DNA of 64,000 bases from positions 1 through 64,000 of IMG/VR virus record IMGVR_UViG_3300017917_001524. One strand, 5' to 3'. The translations under genes and the position numbers were made by a program. Shown one piece after another: positions 35,470 through 44,324 of this stretch. The notes under the pieces are model-generated. The model worked only from the letters and a program-made list of their open reading frames with translations, searched no databases and had not been told where the DNA came from. This DNA comes from a virus. Every line of letters begins with the position of its first letter. The first letter of the stretch is position 1.

Positions 35470-36063
35470 TCAATTATTTGTTGACCCAAAACCACCATCA
35501 CCTCTTTCAGTTGACGACAATTCTTGTGATTCGATAAATTCAATTTCAGGATATGGTAGTATCATTATTTGACCAACACGATCACCAACGTTATATAGTA
35601 GTATGTTTTCTGTTTTACCGTTTAATATTGGTTTAAACCTAAATTCGATCTCACCTCGGTATCCACTATCGATAACACCAACTGAATTTGTTAATAACAA
35701 ATCTTTTTTTGAATTACTACTTCGAGGAAACAATAGTCCAACATACCCTTCAGGTATTTCAAACGCCAAACCTGTTTTATATGACACATAATCATCAGTA
35801 AAACCAACTTCAATCGCAGTTAAATCCATACCAGCATCACCGTTTTTTGCATATTTTGGAATAACAGCATTTGGTGATAGTTTTTTTACTTTAACTTGTA
35901 ATTTCGGTTTAGAATATGATGTTTTCAAATCGTCACCAAGTTTTTGAATTAAATTATCAAGCTCCTCGAATACCTCAACATCACTATCATCTGAACCATC
36001 TTTTAATAATGATTCAAATTTTTTCAATTCTTCTAAATGTTTTCTAATATCGTTATTATCCAT
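35470..36063 (-). CDS. dut: dUTP diphosphatase
   Basis: 197 residues: an N-terminal helical extension of about 55 residues, then all five dUTPase motifs: AGMDLTA, PRSSNSKK, GVIDSGYRGEIEF, GDRVGQIMI and STERGDGGFGST. It hydrolyses dUTP to dUMP, keeping uracil out of phage DNA and feeding thymidylate synthesis together with the dCMP deaminase at 23636. The N-terminal extension is not part of the usual trimeric core. Confidence 0.93.
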   Translation of the reverse strand: MDNNDIRKHLEELKKFESLLKDGSDDSDVEVFEELDNLIQKLGDDLKTSYSKPKLQVKVKKLSPNAVIPKYAKNGDAGMDLTAIEVGFTDDYVSYKTGLAFEIPEGYVGLLFPRSSNSKKDLLLTNSVGVIDSGYRGEIEFRFKPILNGKTENILLYNVGDRVGQIMILPYPEIEFIESQELSSTERGDGGFGSTNN

Positions 36064-36289
36064 TTTCTTGTTTTAATTTTTTATCAAGTAACCAATCATC
36101 CAATTTTTTTATACGTTCTTTTAGGTCTTTATCAATTTTTCTTAAACAACATTCAACAAATACATCAGTTACCATCTGTAATTCACTAACAGTGAGTTTT
36201 ACACCAATTGCTGATACGTATTCTAAGACCATTTTACTTTGTGATTGACGTAAAATTTGTACGTCTCTACTATGAAATTCCATTTCCAT
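36056..36289 (-). CDS. small hypothetical protein
   Basis: 77 residues, helical with a basic C-terminal third (KERIKKLDDWLLDKKLK). Overlaps the dUTPase start by 8 nt, which supports a coupled operon. No family recognised. Confidence 0.6.
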   Translation of the reverse strand: MEMEFHSRDVQILRQSQSKMVLEYVSAIGVKLTVSELQMVTDVFVECCLRKIDKDLKERIKKLDDWLLDKKLKQENG

Positions 36290-36298
36290 GTTGGTAAA

Positions 36299-36529
36299 TT
36301 ATTTATAATATTCAGGGGTATTTTTTTTGTCTACAACACATTGAATCGGCATTTTTACAATTGAAAGTAATTCAAAATGTCTCTGATCACCAGAACAATA
36401 TTCTGCAGCAACCATTGTTACTTCTTCAACTGATTCACCTTCAAAGATGTACTTTTCTTTTTGGATTTTAGTGTTACCATTTTTGTCTTGTTGTTCGGAT
36501 TCGTATCCGATTGTTACTAAGTAATGCAT
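36299..36529 (-). CDS. small protein, DUF4494-like
   Basis: 76 residues: MHYLVTIGYES, then KEKYIFEGESVEEVTMVAAEYC, resembling the short DUF4494 proteins seen in Bacteroidota and their phages. Function unknown. The resemblance is from memory of the pattern and should be treated as tentative. Confidence 0.6.
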   Translation of the reverse strand: MHYLVTIGYESEQQDKNGNTKIQKEKYIFEGESVEEVTMVAAEYCSGDQRHFELLSIVKMPIQCVVDKKNTPEYYK

Positions 36530-36553
36530 ATTTGTTTTTTTTTTATTTATGTT

Positions 36554-37777
36554 TTATTTTACTATTGATTTTAAAAATTCGACTCTATCTTTACAAACCT
36601 TATCCATTGAATATTTTTCTTTAACGGTTTGATATAATCTTTCACCTAATTCAGTAATCATTTCAGGGTTTTCAATTAATCTACACATATGTTGTTGCCA
36701 TTGTTTATGGTTTTTTCTTGGTTCAACTAATAATGCGTTACCATGGCTATTAAATGATCCATTTTCAAACGCCGACACTAAATCTAATGTATAAGGATCA
36801 ACAGCACTTGCGATTACAGCTTTTTTATGAAAACCGGCTTCAATTATTTTTAACTGTGATTTATTTGAATTAAATTCAGAATCAACTAATGGTACTAAAG
36901 ATACATCAAAAAAATTGTAATTTTTTCCATAATTCTCAATTTTTTCAGTCCATCTTCTCACATATGGTTTATTAGATGCGTCATATTCAGTATTTTCAAA
37001 TTTCTCTAAAAATGATAAATATTTATCATCAATCATATTAAAATTGTCTGTAAATATTTTTTCATACTGATACCAAACTGTTTCTTTTGGTAACATATCT
37101 CTAGTTCTAACTTCACCTGTTTGTTTATTGTATTCATTTACTTTACCTCTGATATCAAAACCACATAATACAAATTGTGACTTATCTTTATTTGAATGAT
37201 ACGTACTTGATATACCGTTCCTTAATAAATCAATATCGTAATTATGTGATGACCCACCTAACCAACCAAATCTAATTTTATCGCTTGGTGTTGGGTTTGG
37301 TTGAAATTGTTTTTCAGTTGGATCAATCGCATTTGGGAAAACATGTACATTTTCGATCTTTAATTTTTTCCTAATTGTATCCCTAAAAATTGGTGTTACT
37401 GTGGTTACATGATCAACCAATTTCAAGAATTCAATTTTCTTTTCACCAATTTTATTTTTTTTGATTTGATAATCCATTGGGTGTCTGTGGTCAACAACCC
37501 AATAATCATCAATATCCATAACCACTTTAATACCTTTAGATTTCAACCATTTAATACGATTGACGTTATCTTCATGTGAAGAATTTACAATAAACGTGTG
37601 AAATATTACCACATGATAGTCCTTAAAGGAATCATCAGTATTTTCCACATTTTCACCAAAATCAATTTGGATTTCGTTATGGTATTTATCACCAATGTAT
37701 TTATATGGATCAATAATTCTAAACTTTCCGACACCATAATGGTCGGAAATAACAACTAATACTTTTAATTTAGACAT
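36554..37777 (-). CDS. glycosyltransferase, GT-B type
   Basis: 407 residues. N-terminal Rossmann LKVLVVISDHYGVGKFRIIDPYK, donor-domain start IRFGWLGGSSHNYDIDLLRNG, and C-terminal KSQLKIIEAGFHKKAVIAS resembling the GT4 nucleotide-sugar site. It has its own upstream gap. With 31847, 32635 and 43055 it makes four glycosyltransferases; acceptor unknown. Confidence 0.82.
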   Translation of the reverse strand: MSKLKVLVVISDHYGVGKFRIIDPYKYIGDKYHNEIQIDFGENVENTDDSFKDYHVVIFHTFIVNSSHEDNVNRIKWLKSKGIKVVMDIDDYWVVDHRHPMDYQIKKNKIGEKKIEFLKLVDHVTTVTPIFRDTIRKKLKIENVHVFPNAIDPTEKQFQPNPTPSDKIRFGWLGGSSHNYDIDLLRNGISSTYHSNKDKSQFVLCGFDIRGKVNEYNKQTGEVRTRDMLPKETVWYQYEKIFTDNFNMIDDKYLSFLEKFENTEYDASNKPYVRRWTEKIENYGKNYNFFDVSLVPLVDSEFNSNKSQLKIIEAGFHKKAVIASAVDPYTLDLVSAFENGSFNSHGNALLVEPRKNHKQWQQHMCRLIENPEMITELGERLYQTVKEKYSMDKVCKDRVEFLKSIVK

Positions 37778-37825
37778 AATAATATTTACATCTAAATTAT
37801 AATCATTTTTTTTTTAAAAACAAAA

Positions 37826-38491
37826 TTATTTGGATTTATTTACCCCCGTAATTTTACCTTTAAAAACCGAATCACCAACTTTTAATACCAAATTTTCGTT
37901 TATTGATGTTGTTTGTTGTGAATTTACGTTCAAAATTTGTGTTAATTTTTCATCCAAAACCTTTCTAATGATATTTTCAATTAATACCGTCATTGTTGTT
38001 AAATCAACACCAGTAACACTTGTTGATGGTTGTACTGATTCGGTCATAATAGTTCTTGGTTGTGGTTGTTGACGTGGTTGTGGGGTAGGTTGTGGGGTAG
38101 GTTTTTTTCCAATTAAACCTTCCTTTTCCATCAATCTTTTTGCACCATTGATAATGTTCATATCAATGTTCTCGTTTAAACTAATTTGTGGAATTGGTAT
38201 TGGATTATCAATCATCGCCTTTTTAATTGCGTCCGGTAATTTTGAATTCTTTATACGATCAACTGTCGGTGTTTGTGGCATTTGTATTTTAGCCGGTGTA
38301 GATTCAACCATTGGTTGTTGGAATGAATCAATACCACCCATATTTTGTAAAACTTTTTCAGGATCTTCCCTTAAAATTTCAGTATCAACAAATCCTGTTT
38401 GATAATCACCATTATCTACCTTATTCATCACTTTTTTAGCTTGAACAAGTCTTGACATTAAATCATTTTCTGATACTACTCCTTTAGACAT
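37826..38491 (-). CDS. hypothetical Pro/Gln-rich protein
   Basis: 221 residues with a Pro/Gln-rich linker (TPQPTPQPRQQPQPR) around 132-147 between an N-terminal charged part and a C-terminal part containing two amphipathic helices and VGDSVFKGKITGVNK. No enzymatic motif. Possibly virion-associated; unassigned. Confidence 0.6.
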   Translation of the reverse strand: MSKGVVSENDLMSRLVQAKKVMNKVDNGDYQTGFVDTEILREDPEKVLQNMGGIDSFQQPMVESTPAKIQMPQTPTVDRIKNSKLPDAIKKAMIDNPIPIPQISLNENIDMNIINGAKRLMEKEGLIGKKPTPQPTPQPRQQPQPRTIMTESVQPSTSVTGVDLTTMTVLIENIIRKVLDEKLTQILNVNSQQTTSINENLVLKVGDSVFKGKITGVNKSK

Positions 38492-38522
38492 ATATATTCT
38501 TTTAATATAATTATATCACTTA

Positions 38523-39293
38523 TTAGTAAAATAATAAAGTTTTTATTCGTTTTAGTGTTTCTTGTACCTGAATCGGGGGTTCGTTGTCATTTTTTATTTT
38601 ATCAGAATCATCATTAGATTCAGGTTTCACTATTGGTTCTGGTTTTGTTTTCTTTGGTATATCGGATTTAACAACTGGTTCAAGGTTTGTTTTCGTTGGA
38701 ATTTCAGTTGTTTTATTTGTGTCAGGTTTCACTATTGGTTCTGGTTTTGTTTTCTTTGGTATATCATTAGTAACCTTATCTGTTTCAGGTGTGGGAATAT
38801 TTGGTTTAGGTGTTACATCGGGTTTTTTCGATGTTGGTGACACAGGTGAAACTACTTTTTTAATTTGTTTTTTTATTTTTGGTGCTGTGTTCCATAAACT
38901 TGTAACATAAGTAACTGTCATTGACCCATCATCACCATCACGATACAATTGTTTTTTAGTATCGAATGTTTCATTTTGATGGATTTGAATATTTCCCATT
39001 CTTGAAACCATAAATGTTCTCCATCCATGTTTATTGAATCCTTTTTTTGAAACTGATGGTGGTTGAACATAAGCACGTATAATTAGGTTACCTTTTTTAC
39101 TTAACCCAAGTGCAACAGCTTCCGCTTTTATTCTTTTACCGGGCTTAACACTATCCTTTTTGGGGGTTTGTGGTCCGGTATAAATAAATGAAATCGGATA
39201 TCGATTTTTTATCGCATCAACTAACGGTTTTGTTCTTGATGTTTTTAAAATCGATTGTTCAGTAATATTATTAAATATATTGTTAATTTTCAT
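38523..39293 (-). CDS. WYL-like domain protein with KTKPEP repeat tail
   Basis: 256 residues. Residues about 20-110 resemble a WYL-type ligand-binding domain: YPISFIYTGP, KRIKAEAVALGLSKKGNLIIRAYV, and WRTFMVSRMGNIQI. The C-terminal half is a low-complexity tail with two near-identical IPKKTKPEPIVKP units. No helix-turn-helix is attached, unlike bacterial WYL regulators. A nucleic-acid-sensing or regulatory role is possible, but the tail is more like a virion linker. Confidence 0.55.
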   Translation of the reverse strand: MKINNIFNNITEQSILKTSRTKPLVDAIKNRYPISFIYTGPQTPKKDSVKPGKRIKAEAVALGLSKKGNLIIRAYVQPPSVSKKGFNKHGWRTFMVSRMGNIQIHQNETFDTKKQLYRDGDDGSMTVTYVTSLWNTAPKIKKQIKKVVSPVSPTSKKPDVTPKPNIPTPETDKVTNDIPKKTKPEPIVKPDTNKTTEIPTKTNLEPVVKSDIPKKTKPEPIVKPESNDDSDKIKNDNEPPIQVQETLKRIKTLLFY

Positions 39294-39294
39294 T

Positions 39295-39831
39295 TTAAAA
39301 ATCAGGATATGTATTATTTGTTCCGTAAATATTTCTACCTGTATTATCGACTCTAATATTGATGTCCGTTAATGAACCGATTGTTCCAGTAGAACCATTT
39401 AAACCTTTACCTCTTTCATCGCCATCAGAAATTGCGTCAGGATTATCCGATGAATATTCATTGTTTGGTGAAAACCTATTTCTAGCAGTATTATCTATTC
39501 TAATGTTAATATCAGTTAATGATCCAATTGTACCCGTGGACGTGTTTAAACCTTTACCTCTTTCATCACCATCGGAAATAGCGTCAGGATTATCTGATGA
39601 ATATTCATTATTAGGGGTAAATCTATTTCTACCAGTATTATCTGTTCTGATGTTAATGTCTGTAACTGATCCAATTGTACCCGTGGACGTGTTTAAACCT
39701 TTACCTCTTTCATCACCATCGGAAATAGCATCAGGATTATCTGATGAATATTCATTAGTGAACTTAAAATTATTTCTACCAATGTGTTCGATTCTTTGTT
39801 GGTTTGCAATTATCTCTAATTTTGTTGGCAT
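39295..39831 (-). CDS. repeat protein with three 49-residue units
   Basis: 178 residues: an 18-residue leader, three nearly identical 49-residue units each containing EYSSDNPDAISDGDERGKG and a STGTIGS-DINIR segment, and a short fourth start (RNIYGTNNTYPDF). The acidic, Gly-rich composition suggests a fibrous or linker protein in the virion. Unit number may vary between relatives. It overlaps no neighbour and lies 1 nt from each. Confidence 0.7.
   Translation of the reverse strand: MPTKLEIIANQQRIEHIGRNNFKFTNEYSSDNPDAISDGDERGKGLNTSTGTIGSVTDINIRTDNTGRNRFTPNNEYSSDNPDAISDGDERGKGLNTSTGTIGSLTDINIRIDNTARNRFSPNNEYSSDNPDAISDGDERGKGLNGSTGTIGSLTDINIRVDNTGRNIYGTNNTYPDF
39337..39777 (-). repeat. three tandem 147-bp in-frame repeats
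   Basis: Three copies of 147 bp coding the 49-residue units above; long exact DNA blocks are shared between copies (for example around ACCTCTTTCATC), so recent duplication or gene conversion is likely. Confidence 0.9.
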
Positions 39832-39832
39832 T

Positions 39833-40327
39833 TTAATATGTTATTAATTTTTTTATTTTTTCGATTTCTTCAAATAATCCTAGTGATGTTATTGGTGAAA
39901 TTGTTGATTTACTTGAATTACTTTTAATTAAATTTACTGGAGGTAAAAAACTTGATTTTTTTGTGTGTTTTTTTAAAAATGGGTTTTTTCTTGCCCCAAT
40001 ACCCGATGTTTTCTCGGAATTCATTTTTGATTCTTTCCTATCTTTAATTAAGTCTCTTTCACCTTTTAGATATTGTTCAGACCATTTTTCCATTAATTCA
40101 CCACCATATAGATCATATCTTAAACGATCATTCACTTTATCTAAATTTTTAAAATCGTGAATGATCCTTTTTAATTGACCATATTTGACTTTTTTATCGG
40201 TAAGAATTTTTTTTGCACGATTTAACCCATGAACATGTTGACCATTTAACCCAACAATTGTATGGTTAATTTTGTCTAAAATATCTTGTGGGACATCAAA
40301 AATTCGTGTTTTTAGTTCTTTATTCAT
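39833..40327 (-). CDS. hypothetical basic protein
   Basis: 164 residues, basic, helical N-terminal two thirds (VPQDILDKINHTIVGLNG, KKVKYGQLKRIIHDFKNL) and a Ser/Lys-rich C-terminus. Overlaps the upstream gene by 8 nt. No family recognised. Confidence 0.65.
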   Translation of the reverse strand: MNKELKTRIFDVPQDILDKINHTIVGLNGQHVHGLNRAKKILTDKKVKYGQLKRIIHDFKNLDKVNDRLRYDLYGGELMEKWSEQYLKGERDLIKDRKESKMNSEKTSGIGARKNPFLKKHTKKSSFLPPVNLIKSNSSKSTISPITSLGLFEEIEKIKKLITY

Positions 40328-41072
40328 CGTTTTTTAAATGTTTAATAATATCTTCAATTGAAAGGTCATTATTTTTTAACGTATTTTTTAACGACTTTAA
40401 TTGTTTTAATACTATCGGGTTAATTTCTTTTTCTATCATTTCACCTTTCTTTACAATGTCCCCCATGTCAGATTTTTTTTTCAATATTGTTTCAACATAT
40501 TCTTCAATAAACTTTCTAGGGTTTTCTACCAACCTCACTTTATCATTTGGTAATTTTTTATCATAACCCATTTTAGCCAATCTTTCTTCTGCTTCAGGTT
40601 CATCTAACCCTAAATCATCTTCAAAATGGTCTTTTGCATCATCATAATCTTCATCTTGACCTAAAGTATCTTTATATCCTAAAGACTTACTCATATCAGC
40701 TTCACCCCAATATCTTAATCTATTAGTGATTTGATTACCATGTAACCCATGATCCCCCATTTGTCCCGTACCCGTATGTACAACTTCATCAGAAGTTGAA
40801 TTAGATGTAACACCTTTAGTGTCTAAATTCCCATATTTTTCACCTTTTATAAAATTTCCAACATTATCAACAATTTCATCAACCTCTTTTTCTTTAACTT
40901 CATTAGGAATTTTATTAAAATCGGTGTCATCCGAATATTCTTTAGCCCATTTACTCCATTTATTCCTTTCTTTTTTTGGAATAGACTTATCGTTTGCTTT
41001 TGCATAAAAATATCTTTGTTGTTTTTTTGATGCAAATCTTTCCTCAATTATTTTTTTTATGAAATTATTCAT
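40320..41072 (-). CDS. hypothetical protein, first gene of leftward block
   Basis: 250 residues. N-terminal helix MNNFIKKIIEERF followed by SKKQQRYFYAKANDKSIPKKERN, a pattern seen in small phage structural proteins, then acidic helical regions (EDYDDAKDHFEDDLGLDEPEAEERL split in two). It has a TATTTATA box 16 nt upstream, divergent from that of 41127. Function unknown. Confidence 0.65.
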   Translation of the reverse strand: MNNFIKKIIEERFASKKQQRYFYAKANDKSIPKKERNKWSKWAKEYSDDTDFNKIPNEVKEKEVDEIVDNVGNFIKGEKYGNLDTKGVTSNSTSDEVVHTGTGQMGDHGLHGNQITNRLRYWGEADMSKSLGYKDTLGQDEDYDDAKDHFEDDLGLDEPEAEERLAKMGYDKKLPNDKVRLVENPRKFIEEYVETILKKKSDMGDIVKKGEMIEKEINPIVLKQLKSLKNTLKNNDLSIEDIIKHLKNDE

Positions 41073-41088
41073 CTATTTGGTTTTATTA

Positions 41089-41096
41089 TATAAATA
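41089..41096 (-). promoter_or_regulatory. late-promoter-like TATTTATA box (leftward)
   Basis: Exact TATTTATA on minus, 16 nt before the ATG at 41072; forms a divergent pair with the box at 41114. Confidence 0.6.
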
Positions 41097-41113
41097 TCAA
41101 ATGAATCGAAAGA

Positions 41114-41121
41114 TATTTATA
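41114..41121 (+). promoter_or_regulatory. late-promoter-like TATTTATA box (rightward)
   Basis: Exact TATTTATA 5 nt before the ATG at 41127. With T4 late spacing the transcript would begin at the A of the ATG. Confidence 0.6.
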
Positions 41122-41126
41122 ATAAT

Positions 41127-42218
41127 ATGAATACACAAGATATTGTAAGGAGATATATGGGAAATATTGATGTTGTTTTAGATAGTTCTGAATATTATGA
41201 CTATCAATTAGGGTCAATAGAAAACGATTTTGATGTGGAAATTTTAGATTTTACTAATATTATTGATTATTCTAGTAAAATTATTGATTCAAATTGTTTA
41301 ATTGACTTCCAAACACCATGGGTATTACCAATAGGTGAACCATATAACGTTAATACTTGTGATTTTAATATTAGAAATAGGACTGAAAATGGTTGGACAT
41401 TAAATTTTATTATAAATAAAGAATCTAAACCATGGTCTGAAGGTGGTACATTTTATTATTTAGGTTTTACAAATGAATATGATGAAAAAAACTATTTAGA
41501 TAACAATTTATCATTTTCTTTTACTGATGATGGTAGAATAAAATGGGAGTCAATTAGATACTCAGGTTTTTGTGATAGTGTTTCAGGATATACGTTTGTT
41601 CCATATATCACAACAGGAGAAACATCAATTTTATGTAGTGGCGCAACATTAAATGATTTTTTGATAACAATCACATACGAAAGATATAGGAACTATCAAA
41701 ATTGTGATTTATTGAATCTTGGTGGTGAAAATGATTTGATTACCGGTGTGACTTCCACAAATCCGTTAGATGTTATTACTGGTGGAACAGAACAATTTGA
41801 ATCATATCAAATTTTAAATGAAAAATGGTTTAATGAAAAAAAATATCGATTAGGAGTCTTAAAAATATACCTTAATTCAATACCAATTTATAGTGTCCGA
41901 GATTGGGAAGAAATTATCCCAACACAAAGAACATCGGATAATAATTTAGTTCAAATTTGGGGTGGAGGTACATTGGGTTCAGGTAATATACATAGTAATG
42001 ACACAAATTTTAACATTAAAAAAATCCAATATTACGAAGAACCATTAAAATATTTGAATATAAAACACCTATTCTTTAGTGAAATATCAAAAGAATATGA
42101 AACAAATAATTGTAATACACCTTGTGGTGTGTCTGATATTACTGGTAATTTATTAACAACAAATGACGGTTTATATATTGTTACATCAAATAATGAATAT
42201 TTAATATTAAACATATAA
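41127..42218 (+). CDS. putative virion surface/fibre protein
   Basis: 363 residues, mostly beta with many Asn/Asp/Tyr/Thr. The segment CDFNIRNRTENGWTLNFIINK followed by FYYLGFTN, SFSFTDDGRIKWES and FNIKKIQYYEEPL resembles a LamG/concanavalin-like sandwich. The C-terminus has NLLTTNDGLYIVTSNNEYL. Such folds bind carbohydrate, which would fit host recognition. The fold guess is tentative. Confidence 0.6.
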   Translation: MNTQDIVRRYMGNIDVVLDSSEYYDYQLGSIENDFDVEILDFTNIIDYSSKIIDSNCLIDFQTPWVLPIGEPYNVNTCDFNIRNRTENGWTLNFIINKESKPWSEGGTFYYLGFTNEYDEKNYLDNNLSFSFTDDGRIKWESIRYSGFCDSVSGYTFVPYITTGETSILCSGATLNDFLITITYERYRNYQNCDLLNLGGENDLITGVTSTNPLDVITGGTEQFESYQILNEKWFNEKKYRLGVLKIYLNSIPIYSVRDWEEIIPTQRTSDNNLVQIWGGGTLGSGNIHSNDTNFNIKKIQYYEEPLKYLNIKHLFFSEISKEYETNNCNTPCGVSDITGNLLTTNDGLYIVTSNNEYLILNI

Positions 42219-42219
42219 C

Positions 42220-43017
42220 ATGTCAAAAATTAATATCCAAGATTTAGAAAATATTACAACCCCATCGTTAACTGGCCATACAATTTACGATGATGGAGAA
42301 AAAACATATAAATATAGTGTTGAAAACCAAATATCAACAATTAATCAAATACAATATATTCATAATTCTGAACCAATAATAACAAAATCGTTTAATGTTG
42401 TTGATATTGAATTATTAAGTGGGTCGACATTAGAGTTTATTACTTACGTAACTAGAGATGCAACTGCGTATGAGGTATATATACCTAAAGGTAATCAGGA
42501 ATATGATGAAATATTAGGGTTAATTTCTGATGGTGATTATTCTGATGATGGTTTAAGAATAATAGTTAATGGTGTTGAATCCACAGGTTTTATCACAACA
42601 CAAACAGAGACCGAATGGGTTCTCATTTATGATAATGGACCGGTTACATATGTTTCGGGTCAAACAATTACAATAACATATAAATTACCAACAGACCCAA
42701 TTTTATGGTGTGAATTAGATAATACTGAATTTACAATGATTAAAGGTGATTTATTATTTAAAACTAATATAGGTACAATATATAATGAATTTTACATTTA
42801 TAACGTAGAAAATACCACTTTAGATGTTGATAACATTACAGAAAAAATAAAAATAATCACAACAGATGATGAGGATTTAGACAATGAAAGATATGATAAA
42901 TTAAATAATTTAAGTTTTTTTGTGAGACTCGATGGTAGTAATAATTTAAATATAAGAAATGATATTGGTGAGTTAACAAATGGTCAATTAACATATAGCT
43001 TGACAATATTCAAATAA
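42220..43017 (+). CDS. putative virion structural protein
   Basis: 265 residues, beta-rich, acidic. The part around DIELLSGSTLEFITYVTRD to TITITYKLPTD looks like Ig-like or fibre domains, similar in style to the repeated unit in the 54824 protein (FYVAINGL... TIVYYRG). One nt after the 41127 stop, so in the same operon. No family recognised. Confidence 0.6.
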   Translation: MSKINIQDLENITTPSLTGHTIYDDGEKTYKYSVENQISTINQIQYIHNSEPIITKSFNVVDIELLSGSTLEFITYVTRDATAYEVYIPKGNQEYDEILGLISDGDYSDDGLRIIVNGVESTGFITTQTETEWVLIYDNGPVTYVSGQTITITYKLPTDPILWCELDNTEFTMIKGDLLFKTNIGTIYNEFYIYNVENTTLDVDNITEKIKIITTDDEDLDNERYDKLNNLSFFVRLDGSNNLNIRNDIGELTNGQLTYSLTIFK

Positions 43018-43054
43018 TGTTTACCAAATATGCTTTTTATCTTATATTATTTGA

Positions 43055-44305
43055 ATGAAAATATTTGTTCAAATTGCGTCATATAGAGACCCTCAATTAG
43101 TACCAACAATTAAAAACATGTTGGAAAATGCAGAATATCCCGAAAATTTAAGGTTTAGTATTGCAAGACAATATCATACAGATGATAAGTTTGATGATTT
43201 GTCTGAATACGATAACGACAATAGGTTTAAAATCATTAACATACCATATAATGAATCTAAAGGTGTTTGTTGGGCAAGGAATTTAACACAACAACAATAT
43301 GATGGTGAAGAATATACTTTACAATTAGATTCACACATGCGGTTTGAAAAAAAATGGGACACAACATTGATAGAAATGTTGAAACAATTACAAGAAAACG
43401 GGTATGAAAAACCATTATTAACGTCTTATGTCCCATCATTTGATCCCGACAATGACCCCGAATCGAGAAAACATGAACCATGGAGAATGGTTTTTGACCG
43501 TTTTATTCCAGAAGGTGCAGTTTTCTTTTTACCTGAAGTCATTCCAAATTGGGAGTCGTTAACACAACCAATCCCATCAAGATTTTACTCCGCACATTTT
43601 TGTTTCACAATAGGAAGGTTTTCGATAGATGTTCAACATGATCCCGATTTTTATTTTCATGGTGAAGAAATATCAATTGCTGCTCGTGCATACACACATG
43701 GTTATGATTTATTTCATCCACATAAAGTAGTTGTTTGGCATGAATATACCCGTAAAGGTAGAACTAAACAATGGAATGACGATAAAACTTGGGGTCAAAA
43801 AAATATGTTATCACATAAAAAAAATAGAAAATTATTCAGTATGGATGGTGAAGCATATGACAAAAAAGAATTTGGTAAATACGGTTTTGGGGACGTTAGA
43901 ACATTAAATGATTATGAAAAATATTCAGGAATAAAATTTAACAATAGATCTGTACAACAATATACATTAGATAAAAAATATCCACCAAATCCTTACGAAT
44001 TTAAAACACAATTGGAATGGGAAAAATCATTTATTAAAAAACATAAAATTGGTATAACGTTATCAAAAAAACTATTTAACGAACAGGATTATGATTTTTG
44101 GGTAGTGGCGTTTCATGATGAAAAAAATAATACAATATTTAGACAAGACGCAAACATTAATGAAATATCGACATATTTAAATTCACCTAACGATAATATC
44201 ACTATTTGGAGGGAATTTTATAACGAAATAACACCTAAATATTGGGTTGTGTGGCCACATAGTAAAACAAATGGTTGGGGGGAAAAACTATTTAACGACA
44301 TTTAA
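43055..44305 (+). CDS. GlcNAc-type glycosyltransferase (GT-A)
   Basis: 416 residues. N-terminus MKIFVQIASYRDPQLVPTI and the motif YTLQLDSHMRFEKKWD (D-x-H metal site) match the GlcNAc-transferase family related to Skp1 glycosyltransferases; KGVCWARN and FHGEEISIAARAYTHGYD complete the core. The C-terminal 120 residues form an extra domain ending in KYWVVWPHSKTNGWG. Located among virion genes, so a virion protein could be the acceptor. Confidence 0.85.
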   Translation: MKIFVQIASYRDPQLVPTIKNMLENAEYPENLRFSIARQYHTDDKFDDLSEYDNDNRFKIINIPYNESKGVCWARNLTQQQYDGEEYTLQLDSHMRFEKKWDTTLIEMLKQLQENGYEKPLLTSYVPSFDPDNDPESRKHEPWRMVFDRFIPEGAVFFLPEVIPNWESLTQPIPSRFYSAHFCFTIGRFSIDVQHDPDFYFHGEEISIAARAYTHGYDLFHPHKVVVWHEYTRKGRTKQWNDDKTWGQKNMLSHKKNRKLFSMDGEAYDKKEFGKYGFGDVRTLNDYEKYSGIKFNNRSVQQYTLDKKYPPNPYEFKTQLEWEKSFIKKHKIGITLSKKLFNEQDYDFWVVAFHDEKNNTIFRQDANINEISTYLNSPNDNITIWREFYNEITPKYWVVWPHSKTNGWGEKLFNDI

Positions 44306-44306
44306 C

Positions 44307-44314
44307 TATTTATA
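44307..44314 (+). promoter_or_regulatory. late-promoter-like TATTTATA box
   Basis: Exact TATTTATA 10 nt before the ATG at 44325; overlaps the end of the glycosyltransferase gene region. Confidence 0.55.
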
Positions 44315-44324
44315 TAAAAAAACA

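Noticed and set aside
39359-39847. 162-codon rightward repeat ORF
   Set aside because: Antisense of the 49-residue repeat gene; the leftward frame fits the operon and spacing.
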